A stretch of 64,000 bases of DNA from Syngnathus acus (taxonomy: Eukaryota; Chordata; Actinopteri; Syngnathiformes; Syngnathidae): NCBI RefSeq assembly GCF_901709675.1, contig NC_051095.1, positions 14,027,456-14,091,455 on the forward strand. The letters are read 5' to 3'. Under the pieces are notes generated by a model. That model was not told the DNA's origin. It did no database searches and saw only the letters and a list, made by a program, of their open reading frames with translations. This document shows, one piece after another, positions 48,530 through 59,994 of this stretch (position 1 is its first letter; each line of letters begins with the position of its first letter). The position numbers and the translations under genes were made by a program.

Positions 48530-48811
48530 CCGTATTTTCCGCACTATAATGTGCACCTAAAAACCTCCAATTTTCTCAAAAGCCGCCAGTGTGCCTTATA
48601 ATCAGGTGCGCCTTATATATGGACCAATATTGAGCCACTACAGCAGGCGTGTCCAAAGGCCGGCCCGCGGGCCAAATGGGCCATTCATTAAAGGTGCGCC
48701 TTATAACAAAACTCGTCCGGTGCGCCTTATATATGGACAAAGTTTTAAAATGCGCCATTCATTGAAGGTGCACCTTATAATCCGGTGCGCCTTCCAGTGC
48801 AGAAAATACGG
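48530..48811. mobile_element. Palindromic MITE (same family), with nested hAT fragment
   Basis: Ends CCGTATTTTCCGCACTATAA and the complement of CCGTATTTTCTGCACTGG-type sequence, flanked by TA at 48528-48529 and 48812-48813. It shares AAAATTTTCTCAAAAGCCG-like and GGTGCGCCTTATATATGGAC phrases with the element at 47.6 kb. At about 48642-48678 it carries a foreign segment, CAGGCGTGTCCAAAGGCCGG then CCCGCGGGCCAAATG, which looks like a hAT terminal repeat. Confidence 0.75.
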
Positions 48812-48985
48812 TAGTTTTTTGTTTTAATTGTTTAATATGCATGCCACTCAATTTTTTTTACTGTAATTATTCATTTACTGCTACTGCTTACGTTAGCGTA
48901 GGTTTTGATAGACTATAGTGTCTTACAATTGTCGAACGGATACCACACCTTATTGACAATTGTCAATAATTGTCAATTTTTGTCT

Positions 48986-49043
48986 ATGTGAAGCCCTTTG
49001 AGACTGCTTGTGATTTAGGGCTATACAAATAAACTTGACTTGA
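48986..49043 (+). repeat. LINE 3' end relic with GACTT tail
   Basis: AAGCCCTTTGAGACTGCTTG, TGATTTAGGGCTATACAAAT and AAACTTGACTTGAC form a 3' terminus seen widely in teleost genomes. No coding part remains. Confidence 0.6.
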
Positions 49044-49429
49044 CAACTTACGCAAACACTTAGGTTATATCACTGCATTAGGAATGGAACTTGATCGTAA
49101 TTTGAGCACCCCATAAGCATAACTTCAGGCTCTGTAGATGTAGTAATTTCTTACTGTAATCAACCAATATTTAGGTTCGCCTCAGTTTACAACATATACC
49201 AAGGTAATACGCGTTCCCACCAAGCGCATAATGCATTCATTTTAATTTAAATCAGCCAAATTTAGCTTAGCTTAAACAAAGTCATGAGCACATTATCTCC
49301 CAAACAAAGTGACTGAAGAAGTCTGCTGTAAATTATTGTATTAAACATGTACATTTTCATGGTTGTTTAAACTACTAACTTCAGATCAATAGATGCCACA
49401 TGTGCTCTGCATGCATTGTGTTGAAACTG

Positions 49430-49533
49430 ATTTAATGGCGACCAGTCAAAGGTGTACCCTGCCTCTCGTCCCAGGTCAGTTGAGATGCGGTCACTGTGGG
49501 AATGAGGGAAATCATTATGGAAAATGGATGAAA
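49430..49533 (+). repeat. V-SINE/LINE-type 3' module relic
   Basis: GGCGACCAGTCAAAGGTGTA, CCCTGCCTCTCG and GGTCAGTTGAGATGC, then GGAAAATGGATG, form a degenerate copy of the teleost 3' module that ends V-SINEs. Confidence 0.55.
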
Positions 49534-49606
49534 TTTCAGCTTCACAAGATGCTCTTCAGGCATTATCTACAACACATGATGGTATCAGTCATAGTAAATT
49601 AAATTA

Positions 49607-49776
49607 CCGTAATTTTCGGACTATAAGTCGCGGTTTTTTTTCATAGTTTGGGTGGGGGGGCGACTTATACTCAGGAGCGACTTATATACATATATATGGT
49701 TTTTTTTCACTTTTATGGGCATTTTATGGCTGGTGCGACTTATACTCCGGTGCGACTTATAGTCCGAAAATTACGG
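49607..49776. mobile_element. Palindromic MITE, TA-flanked (copy 2)
   Basis: A 170-bp element with perfect-looking ends, CCGTAATTTTCGGACTATAA and its complement, flanked by TA at 49605-49606 and 49777-49778. Its reverse complement matches the 27.2 kb copy at nearly every base. It includes the CACCCAAACTATG and CATATATATGTATATAAG phrases, so both are recent insertions of one family. Confidence 0.85.
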
Positions 49777-49778
49777 TA

Positions 49779-51488
49779 CATGTTTTGCCCATCGAGTGGA
49801 AAAAGACAGAGGTGTTGATTGGGTGTGAGGCACTTGTTAAAGCAGAGGCAATTATTTGTACCATCTATTTATCAGTGGGGCTTCAGTGTCATTGATAGGT
49901 TATGCCAACGGGCACCATGTTGAGGTCTGCCTGGTTGAAGCGCCTGACTGACAGTGTCACATGGCTGCACATTGACATGAAGTTATTGTGTAAACATTGC
50001 CTGTTCTGCCTGAAAACATCTAAAACCTTCCATTGAGTGCTGTCATTTGCGGTCTGTCGTGTTCCCTTTCACGCGGCGTAATATAAAACTGCAAATAATG
50101 CACGTGTGTGGCGTGTGAGTAGCTGCATACGCACATACACCCACATACGCGTCAGCAATAGTATGAACTTGGTGGTTAACCGTTTTCCATTCCTTCTGAC
50201 TTAAAAGTTGGCCTTTTAAACAGCCAAAATATTTCCGACATCCCCACTGAATTGCATTTGCTGAGTGGTTAACATTTTCTTTCCCCAACTGCTCTTACAC
50301 ATACGTGAATCAAATAATCGTCGATAGCAAAGACTAAAAATGCTGAATTTCAAGCTGGAAATGTTGCTCTGGCATTAAGTTTTCCCATAAGCAGTAGCCA
50401 AATACTCTGTTGCAAACCTCTCGTAATCACTGGTTGTGTTCCAGCAAGGTTTTAAAGGGAAAGTGCGCCACACTAACTGCAAGACAGGAAATCACAGAGG
50501 CAAGTGAGGTGCCATGTGCTCCCACAGGCTATCCTGACATCACTCTGCAACTCTGGACTATCCCAACTCCCAACTTTTCAGTGTCTGAATGAGCTCGCCC
50601 TGCAGATGTTTCCGATTCCTTAAGGGGGTCTCAGTAATCACTCAAGTTTTCCTTTTCTCAGCCCTCAATAGAGAATCGGTGCTAAACATGTTCGTTAGTT
50701 GATACTGAAATCTCTGAGGAAGTGATTATTCACCTCTGGGTGGGTCCATGAGCTGTCATGATTTGTTTATCCTGCACTTTTTGCTGGCCTGAAGTGTGCT
50801 TGGAGTGTGGAGATTGTAACTCTGTGAAGGCCTGGAAAGCACGTTTTAGTTGATCTGTCAAGTAGTCTTGGGGGTTTCCATCAAATGGTGGCTGCACCAA
50901 ATTAACACAAGCCTCTTACACACTTGCCATCTAAGCTGGCTTCTTTCTCTGACCTTTTCTTGGCTCGCTGTACTGTGTGTTAGGTACTGTGTATGTGTCA
51001 TAGGCCAGCAAACCTGATTCTGAAGTCCTTGCCTGGGCAGATTACATTAACTTGGCAATGCATACAAGCTGAAATCTGATTGGAGAAAACAAGACGAAAA
51101 ATCCAATATACAGGTTGGCCAGACAAGAGACACTTTTGCAAATAATCAATATCTCTACTTTTGATTGTTTGTATATGAAACGTGCTATATAAAAAAAGCT
51201 GCCCAGTGCTCCGGACTGCACCTAAATTGTGGCATTTTCCCATTTAAGATAATAACTTCTATTTCATGCAAGATGTAAATATACATCAGTGCTTCTCAGT
51301 GTTTAGGCCAGCAGAGAAAACCTTGCAGGCCCTGACTGCAAACCTCGGGTGTGTCCAGGACAAACCTAATGTGTCCAGACATGATAAAACCTGCTAGGAC
51401 AAAATTTATTAAAGTAATATCGGCAACTTCTGTCTTGACGTACATACCAAAACAATTAATTTTTTTCCAAAAAAATGTGTTAAGTTAG
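49779..51488. other. Intronic unique DNA, no gene seen
   Basis: Short ORFs only. Near 51165-51192 TGAAACGTGCTATATAAA looks like a minimal LINE 3' end relic. Confidence 0.4.
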
Positions 51489-52858
51489 ATGTCGACTCTT
51501 TGCTTGAAAACATCTCTACGAGCGCATAATTTCTCCAGACTCCCCCCAACATTCGATCCGTTCCAGTTTGCCTACCGGCAGAACCGCTCTACTGAGGATG
51601 CCATCTCCTCCGTTCTTCACCTGAGCCTGGCTCACCTGGAGGAGAGGAACACCCACGTGCGGTTGCTGTTCCTGGACTTCAGCTCAGCGTTTAACACCAT
51701 CATTCCACAACATCTGGTGGAAAAACTGGAACACCTGGGCTTCAGCACCCCCATTCGAAACTGGCTGCTAGACTTCCTCACCAACAGACCTCAGTCAGTC
51801 CGGGTCGGACAGAACACCTCAGATGTCATCACCCTCAGCACAGGCTCCCCTCAGGGCTGCGTCCTGAGCCCCCTGCTGTTCACCCTGATGACACACGACT
51901 GCGCCCCCAGGTTCACCACCAATCACATCGTGAAGTTTGCAGACGACACAACGGTGGTGGGCCTCATCAGGGACAACAACGACCTGGACTACAGAGAGGA
52001 GGTGGAGCAGTTGGTGGGCTGGTGCAGAGAAAATAGCCTGATCCTGAATGTGGAGAAGACGAAGGAGATCATCGTCGACTTCAGGAAGAACCAGCCTCAC
52101 CACGCTCCACTGATCATCAACAGCTCAGCTGTGGAGGTGGTCAGCAGCACTAAATTCCTGGGAGTCCACATCACAGACGACCTCACCTGGACTGTGAACA
52201 CCACAACACTGGTCAAGAGGGCACAGAAGCGCTTGTACTTCCTGCGGAGGATGAGGAGAGCCCACCTGCCCCCACCCATCATGAGGACGTTCTACCGAAG
52301 CACCATAGAGAGCATTCTGACAAGCTGTCTCTCGGTGTGGTGTGGAGGTTGCAGCGCCTCCGATTGGAAGAACCTGAGGAGAGTGGTGAGGACAGCAGAG
52401 AGGATCATCGGGGCTCCTCTTCCCTCCATTCAGGACTTGTCATCCCAGCGCTGCGTGTCCCGAGCCCGTAATATTATCAGTGACCCATCACACCCCCACC
52501 ATGGACTGTTCTCCCTGCTGCCCTCTGGGAAGAGGTTTCGCAGCATCCGCTGCAGGTCCACCAGGTTCTGCAATAGTTTTTTCCCTGCTGTCGTCAGACT
52601 GTTGAACATTCAAACGTAGCATTCCTCTGCACACTTGTAAATACTGCTTTTGTCTCCTGCACTGTTTACATACTTTATCACTGCTGCACTTTGTACTTTA
52701 TACTTATCTTATTTCATATTTTTATATAGAATGTTACTTTTTGACCAGCCGCAATTCCACTACATTGTTGAAAGCCGTATGCAACGAAATTTCGTTTTGT
52801 GTACACCTCGTGTTGACAAAATGACAATAAAGTTTGTCTAAGTCTAAGTCTAAGTCAT
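51489..52858 (+). mobile_element. L2/CR1-type LINE, 5'-truncated, intact RT C-terminal ORF
   Basis: A 376-codon frame (51489-52619) covers the reverse transcriptase from the finger region onward. Visible motifs in order are [36 protein letters not shown] (first catalytic Asp), [26 protein letters not shown] (catalytic FADD at 51936-51947, about residue 150), [23 protein letters not shown] and [10 protein letters not shown] near the C terminus. The first residues are not element-derived: the 5' part of the reverse transcriptase, the endonuclease and ORF1 are gone, a normal 5' truncation. The 3'UTR has the ACGAAATTTCGTTTTGTGTA phrase and ACAATAAAGTTTG, and ends in a (GTCTAA)n tail at about 52832-52857. 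The lack of frame breaks over 376 codons suggests recent insertion. Confidence 0.9.
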
Positions 52859-53057
52859 AATTTACATCGCTGGGGTTTTGTAATTCGTAAAATATTGCGC
52901 CCATTTGATCCCTTAAATCAGTGGTCCCCAACCACCGGGCCGCGGACCGGTACCGGTCCGTGGGTCACTTGGTACCGGGCCGCGGAGCCGCACAGGAAAA
53001 AAAAAAAAAAATTTTTTTTTTTTTTTTTTATTGACGATCAATTCATTCATGTTAAGA

Positions 53058-53125
53058 CGCTCGTCCCGGTCACGTGACATGTTTCCCCAGTCGAGCCCGC
53101 AAAGCTAGCAAAAATGAGTAAGAAT
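53058..53125 (+). repeat. Internal duplication in hAT derivative, copy 1
   Basis: CGCTCGTCCCGGTCACGTGA through AAAAATGAGTAAGAA matches 53213-53280, including the start codon (ATG at 53114 against ATG at 53269). The offset is 155 bp. Confidence 0.85.
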
Positions 53126-53212
53126 TTATTTTGAAAAATATAAAAAATTTGGCGAATCTCTCCCAATTACATCTGTCGGTGCATCTGAAAAATAAGGACT
53201 CTTGACACAGGG

Positions 53213-53280
53213 CGCTCGTCTCGGTCACGTGACATGTCACCACAGTCAAGCCCGCGAGGCAAGCAAAAATGAGCAAGAAA
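53213..53280 (+). repeat. Internal duplication in hAT derivative, copy 2
   Basis: CGCTCGTCTCGGTCACGTGA through AAAAATGAGCAAGAA. This copy leads into the BED-finger frame; the other copy hits AT-rich sequence and stops. Confidence 0.85.
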
Positions 53281-53824
53281 CAGAGAAGTTTGGAAAGCTT
53301 CTTCGGAAAGGGAAAAACGTCCAATGAGGACACTGAAGAAGAAGAGGCTACGACTTCTAAGAAAAGGAAAGCTGCATTTAAAAGAACATTTCTGGAGTCC
53401 TACTTAAAATATGGATTTATCGCCACAGGTGACTCTGACGCGCCAAGTGCACTCCGCATATGTGGCGAAAGGCTAGCTAACGAGGCAATGAAGCCTTCAA
53501 ACCTGCTTCGGCACATGGAGACCAAGCATCCTGCATTTAAAGACAAACCTTAATCACTTCGGGTGTCATTGTCTCCGATTACGCCTAGATGGGAACGGCT
53601 CATTTCTGAGAAAAGAGCTCGGTGCTCCCACTAATTCAACGTTTTATTTTTATGGGGTTTATATTTGTTTTTATGCCAGTTGTATCATTTTATTTCATCC
53701 TATTTATATATATAAATATTTAAATAATAAATATATAAATATATTTATTTATATAAAGGCCGGTCCGCGAAAATATTTCTGACACGTAACCGGTCCGTGG
53801 TGCAAAAAAGGTTGGGGACCACTG

Positions 53825-56764
53825 CCACTAATTCAGCTAAATAACATGATTGTGATGTTAATTTGTCAACTCCATTTAAGGCTCCGCCATCACCTAATTC
53901 ACTCCAAAAAAAGCAAAAGCTTTCCTTACAGTGATTGTCAGACATTGGCGTCTGTAGTATTTATTTTGACATTTTTACCACCTGAATGTGTGAAACATTC
54001 TATAAATCATAGTGAAAACGTTTTACTGGTTCGATGTCCTATAAACATACCCTTAAATGGAACACCTCAAGTGTGTGTGTGTATTGTGGTTGTTGATGTA
54101 TGGATGAAGTTAAAACCAAGCAAAATCTAACTAGGGTCCATAGTCTTTGTAGAGTCTGGCGCAAACTGGCCAACACCGGTTGAGTTTCGTATTAGCAGAG
54201 TCAAAGCAGTCTGTAGAGTAGAACCACAACATAGGTGTGTTTGGGCTACAAGTCACCAGGAAGGCTTTCGTCACAATTACCCCATTCTGGCTTTGGGCCC
54301 AGGACATAGATACTAAAGCCAGCCAAGGATATTAGAATAACACCAATAAAGTTAATGTTACTTTTACGGCTTGTTCTGTTGATGTTGGTGAAAAAAACTG
54401 ACTTGAGAACGAGAGGACCTTTTTGAAAAGGAATTTGAGGGAGCAGGTTTGACGGACTGGAAGAATGTTTCTTTTTTTGCATACCAGAGCAAAAGATGAT
54501 GTCACACTGAGCTGCACCAAGGGAAAGTCTTTCCCACACAACCATCTCATAGTTGGACTCACTGTTCCCGTGTCACAATGTCGGCCTGATCGTAGCATGT
54601 GCTCTCACAAGGATTAAGTGGGAGATCGTACAGAAAGTTCAATGCTATATTGGAACTTAATGATTTTTCAGTCACTGTGTCATTTCAAACGCTCGCTGAT
54701 TAAAATGTTATATAGTCTGCCATGAAAAGATGTGAAAAGTTACGAGTAAGAACTTATGGCATATTGTTTTTATAAATTTAATTGCGATCATTTTCTGACT
54801 GGTTGTATTTCAGATCATTTGTACTCAATGCTGGAATAATTAAACTGTGTCATTCTTGGGTGATTAAGGAAATTAAGATCAGTTAATTATGAGATCCTGG
54901 ACATTGGAGACCTGACTGTGGCGGTGATAAGCTGACATGTCTTTCTTTTGTATTGAGGTTGTTTTAGTGCAACATATGTAAAAAAAGATGTGCTACACCA
55001 AATAGAGTGAAACCGCTATACGTGACGCTGGATGATCCTCAGTTTGCTTGGATTCAGAAATAATAGAAAATAAATTAAAATAGAAAAAATAATCCAGTCA
55101 ATCTTTCAACATTTGAAGATTTTTTTAAATAAAGTTAATTGAATAGTTAAATAACATTCTAATGTTATGAATGCACAATGCCTCTCTGTTGCAGTGGCAT
55201 TGTTGACGTCACACAAATGACAAAATAAGTTAACCACTGTAAAACAAAGTCAATAAAACATTTAAAACAATCGATGCATATCGGGAAGCTGCAGTCTTTA
55301 CTGCTTTGAATGGGAGTCTGCATAGTTTTTGTAACCTCCAGTGTATTTTTCACAAGCCCTTGATATTCTTTTGGAATAAGTGTTCCAATAATGTTCGACA
55401 AATTTACAGAAAAATTAGCGCATACTCAAGTAAATTATAAGGGCAATGCCCTTGTGTGTGACAGTGGTTTGAATTCTGAAATTCTGCTGAATTTTTGATG
55501 CAGATTTATCGTAAAGATACCTCCAGACACTTGTTTATCTTCATGTTCTTTTCAGATGACCGATCAAGCGTTTGACGCTCTGCTACATTAGCAAGGTCTT
55601 GTTGACATTCGGGTTAATCCAAATGGCCAAACACTTGAAAGCTGATCTATATTCCTGCTGCTGTTGTGTACCTTTCCCACAGTGCGTCGATTGAATGTAG
55701 CCAGTGTTGAGCAGGCTTGTGAGGCAGGAAATACCCCACGTGTGAGTCTGTCCACGGCATTCAGGAAGTTGGACAGAGAGAAAGGAAGCAGTGAAGAATG
55801 CTTGAGTAACACGGTGGAAGAAATCCCCTCTCTCTGTTTGTCTGCACCCGAGGCTCAGTCATCTCCTCTTGCAGGACATCAGTCACACTCAGTTACTTGT
55901 CGACTAAATATGGACCTCGATGTGCTAAGTTTTTATTTTTATTTTTTTACACAAATTATTACTGAAGCACCTATCCCACTGAGCAGAGAACAATTGCGAT
56001 TGTTTTCAAAGTCAGCAAATATTACATTCATGTCAGAGTTTAATTTAAGAGGTTTCTCATTTAAGAAATAATAAATCTGTTTTGTATATCAATATTGACT
56101 GTGGAGGGTTTGTATTAAATGACATTTATGTTCAAATACTGAAAATGGAGATACACTACATGAATTGCACTTCACAATAAACCGCCTTAAATCAAAGCAG
56201 ATTGTTTTAGATTGTAGTCTGTAAAGGCAAACATAACAAAAATGCTGTGTCCAAATATTTCTGACACTACATGAAAAATATGCAGCTGATCTCGCTGAAT
56301 AATGTTATTAGTAGACAAATATTCAACATTGCTAGTCCTTAAAGATTAATGTACAAGAGATTTACAGGGACAGAGACAACCCGAGGGCCTGGCTGTGCAG
56401 TCACATGGTTATAGCGCTCACTGAAAAGCCATTCAAATGTTGCCTGGCCTGGCTTTTGTGTGCTTCCCCTGTCAAATGATTGCTGTTTTAGGACAGGCCC
56501 AGTGCCCGCCTGGAATAATAGAACTCACTCACTCACTCACTCACTCATGCCCATTTAAAGGCATGGACATTAAAAATGTTCATTTTTCAAAGCAATTACT
56601 GTGTTCCAGGATATTTTTAGATTGCTCAATGTGCAGTTTTTATTTAGTTTTTACCAAGCAAGTCATCTGAGAAAAGTGCACCAGTTTTTTTTTAAAATCT
56701 GGCCTTTGCATGCTAGCTTGCAACATTTATGTGCCAAGTCTTTTGTACGCTAGCCCCTCCCCTC
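53825..56764. other. Intronic unique DNA; short CACT repeat
   Basis: I identified no gene or transposon. A CACT run lies at about 56524-56547. The 135-codon ORF at 55664-56071 and the 99-codon minus ORF at 54246-54545 have no recognised domain and no convincing splice signals. Confidence 0.4.
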
Positions 56765-56879
56765 ACACAGACGAAGATGGGGAAGATGAACGTCAACCTT
56801 CACGCGGTCTTGCCTGTGAGTAGCAAGGTCAGGGTGCAAGACCCGCTTGTGAAACTAATCTCACCAAACAAACGCAGAG

Positions 56880-59800
56880 AAATGGCGGACGGGTAGCCAT
56901 CCCGACCGTCGAGAACCGAGGCCTGTCAGTGCTTCAACTTATTGTCGAGGGCCTTACCACCGCCAAACTCGAAGTCCTTCGGCACCTGGCCGACTCCAAC
57001 GGGGCCGCGGTCCTGCTCCTACAGGAGACACACTACACGACCAACAACATCCTCAAGATCCCTGGGTTCCATCTCGCCGGGTCCATCAACAGCAAGCAAC
57101 ACGGTGTGGCAACCTTCGTTTGGACTGGAATAAGCTGGGCAGCCTGTAGACAATCCCCACCGGGCTCCAACATCGAGTGGCTGGTTACTAAAATCCAGGA
57201 AACTTCAGTCATCAACGTTTACAAGCCCCCACCAGCTAACCACAACGTCACTCCCATCTGTAACTGCACCCGCTATCTACACAGGCGACTTTAACTGTCA
57301 GCACACAGACTGGGGGTACAACCACTCAACACCTCGCGAGGTGGCGCTGTGCGAATGGGCCTCCAACACTGATGCCCTGTTGATGTACGACCCCAAGAAA
57401 CCCCCACCTTCTCTGCACGCTGGAACACCACCACCAACCCGGCCCTGGCCTTCGCCATTTGCCACAGCAACAACCCAAGACCGGAGAGGCGTGTCCTTGA
57501 CAGGTTCCCCCGCTCACACCACCGACCTTCCATCACTGGTGGAACAGGTGCCAGGGAAGCCTGTGAAGAGATGGAACTTCTGAAAAGCCAACTGGGAGTC
57601 GTATGCTGAGGCGACGGAAAGGAGGTCAGCCGGCCTGCCAGACCCAGAGTCCACAGATGTGGATGCAGCCTATGCAGTCTACTGCCAGGTCCTCCTGCGT
57701 GCGGCAAAGAAGACCATCCCACATGGGTATAACAGGAACTACATCCCAGGCTGGGATGAGGTGTAGCCGCCTCCTGAGTGAACACCAGAGAGCCAGCTCC
57801 AGAGAAGAGGTGGACTCAACGGCAGCAGCACTGCTCGAAAAGCTGGACGCCACCCACAAGGCGAGATGGACAGAAGTCGTTGAATCAATCGACTTCACCC
57901 ATTCCAGCCGCAAGGTGCGGCAGACCATCAACCAGCTTACAGGCAGAAATACATTAGCCCACAGATGCCCAGTAACTGCAGACGCAATCGCCTCCCAACT
58001 CCTGAAGAATGGCCACTTGCCGGATGCAGACAAAGACTTTGCACGACTGACATCGCGTGAGGTGTCTTGTATCTCAATAGTGGCCAACGTCGATTCCAAT
58101 CTCTCGGGAGCCTTTATAGCAGAGGAACTCCGTAAGGCCATGAGCAAGCTCAAGCCGGGCAAATCTTCGGGCCGTGACAACATCCACCCGGAGTTCGTCA
58201 TCCACCAGGGCCCAACAACATCTAGATGGCTTAGTGCTTTCTTCACATCATGCTACCGGAGGTTAAAGCTCCCGAAGATCTGGCGCAGAGCCTCTGTGAT
58301 AGCTCTGCTGAAGCCAAATAAAGATGCGGAGGACCCCAGGTCATACAGGCCCATCTCACTGCTGAGTGTCCCATTTAAGATCTTGGAAAGAATGATAAAC
58401 AGCCGCATAGAGCCAGTGGTGGACTCACAGCTCCCACGGGAACAAGCTGGTTTCCGTCGAGGAAGGTCAACAGCAGACCAGGTTACCCTACTCTCCCAAG
58501 ACATCGAGAACAGCTTCCAGGATAAGGAGAAAGCTGGAGTGGTATACCTGGACCTAACTGCCGCATATGACATCGTGTGGCACTGGGGACTCCACCTGAA
58601 GCTGCATAGGACGATACCGGACCGGCACATGGTGGAGTTCATCATGGAGACGCTTTCCAACCACACCTTTACTCTCCAAACCAGCAGTGGGCAGTGCAGT
58701 AGGCTCCGAAGACTGAGGAGCGTGGTACCGCAAGGGTCAGTTCTCTCACCAATGCTATTTAACATCTATATATACGACCTACCGGACACAGCATCCAGAA
58801 AGTATGGCTATGCAGACGACCTTGCCATCATGCTGAGCCGACCAACGTGGAAGGCGACGGAAGACGGCCTGAATGAAGACATGTGCACCATGGTAGCATA
58901 CCTGCTTCAAAAGTGGCGTCTCCAGCTCAGCGTTGGAAAGACTGTTGCTGCGTCATACCATCTCAGCACCAGGGAAGCAAGGAGAGAACTTGTAGTGAGC
59001 CTTGAGGGCAAACGCCTGGAGGTTCAACAAGCCCCAAAGTACCTTGGCGTGCGTCTGGATCGGACCCTATCCTTCAAACAACACCTTGAAGAACTGAAGG
59101 CAAAGGTAACATCCAGGGTTGCACTGATCCGCCGCCTTGCTGGAACAACGTGGGGAGCCTCTGCTAAGACCTTGCGGGTATCAACTCAAGCGCTGGTCTT
59201 CTCTGCAGCAGAGTACTGTGCCCCAGTTTGGAACAGAAGCCCCCATGCCAAAAAGGTAGATGTGGCAATTAACAACGCCCTTCGAACTATAACAGGATGC
59301 CTCAAGCCCACCCCTGTGTCCCTCTTGCCTGTCCTTGCGGGAATAACGCCGGGCAGCCTTTGTCGAGAGGATGCCACCCTCGTTCTCGCCAGGAAGGCAA
59401 AAAATAACAACTGGCACACCTGCACAGTACCACAACAACTCCAGCTCCACCAAGCAGACTCAAGGCGCGCCACCCCTACAACATGGTAGCAAAAGAGATG
59501 CTCAATTCCATCCCTGAGGACATCTCCAGAGATGCTTGGCTGGCAGCAGCTTGGAAGCAGGAGTGGGGAGGCAGCTGGTCCTTCCCTCATGCACCGTTAC
59601 ATCTGGGAACCCCGAGACGGCGCCATAGGAGGAGATGAACTACCTCGCCAACAGTGGACCACACTGAACCGTTTAAGAACTGGTGTTGGGCGGTTCAACA
59701 GATCTATGCAGCAGTGGGGACTGGCAGACAGTGCGGCATGCGAGGGCAGTGACCCCGAGCAGACAGCCGACCACATCATCAACACCTGCCCCCTGTATAG

Positions 59801-59900
59801 ACCACCCTCGGAGGCCGGCCTCTGACCTGGAACCAGAGATGCTGGCGTGGCTCCACGACACCAAGTTGGACCTCTGACGTTACACGAAAGAAGAAGAGAC
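56880..59900 (+). mobile_element. I/Nimb-type LINE, ORF2 with several frameshifts
   Basis: A nearly complete ORF2 of a non-LTR retrotransposon, probably of the I group (Nimb-like). The APE-type endonuclease starts at about 56929 (LIVEGLTTAKLEVLRHLADS; QETH at 57022-57033). The frame then shifts, and GDFNCQHTDWGY continues at 57284. Further shifts lie between about 57400 and 57760. From about 57763 to 59440 one long frame holds the reverse transcriptase: LKPGKSSGRDNIHPEF, RPISLLSVPFKILERM, QAGFRRGRSTADQV, VYLDLTAAYDIVW, PQGSVLSPMLFNIYIYDLP and YADD at 58809-58820. A C-terminal segment (RLRTGVGRF, then EQTADHIINTCPLY) follows after another frame excursion at 59440-59575. The 3' end is GAAAGAAGAAGAG. 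Any ORF1 would be upstream of 56880; the region from about 56765 may be part of the element. Confidence 0.85.
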
Positions 59901-59986
59901 TCTTCCATTTTAAACTGTAGTCCGTCCTTGTAAGCAGTCTTCCAAATAGATGCTTCATGGCATGCTAGTGCAGGCTGTAAGAGTTC
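59901..59986. other. Spacer between LINE and hAT derivative
   Basis: Short unique sequence with no feature. Confidence 0.5.
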
Positions 59987-59994
59987 TATTAGGC
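59987..59994 (+). repeat. hAT target site duplication, left
   Basis: TATTAGGC, repeated exactly at 60384-60391. Confidence 0.9.

Larger units (their letters stand above)
52919..53824 (+). mobile_element. hAT derivative retaining BED-finger exon
   Basis: A 906-bp element bounded by CAGTGGTCCCCAACCACCGG at the left and, on the minus strand, CAGTGGTCCCCAACCTTTTT at the right. The flanking 8-mers CCTTAAAT and CCACTAAT match only partly, so the target duplication has decayed or is misplaced. A 94-codon plus-strand frame (53269-53553) encodes a transposase N terminus: MSKKQRSLESFFGKGK, an acidic linker, KYGFIATG and the BED-finger half ICGERLANEAMKPSNLLRHM then ETKHPAF. The first Cys of the C-x2-C pair appears lost (LRIC). 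The catalytic domain is deleted. The region around the start codon is duplicated 155 bp upstream. AT-rich sequence precedes the right end. Confidence 0.8.

Noticed and set aside
57626-58765. Two minus-strand ORFs (206 and 170 codons)
   Set aside because: Antisense shadows of the I/Nimb-type reverse transcriptase frame on the plus strand.
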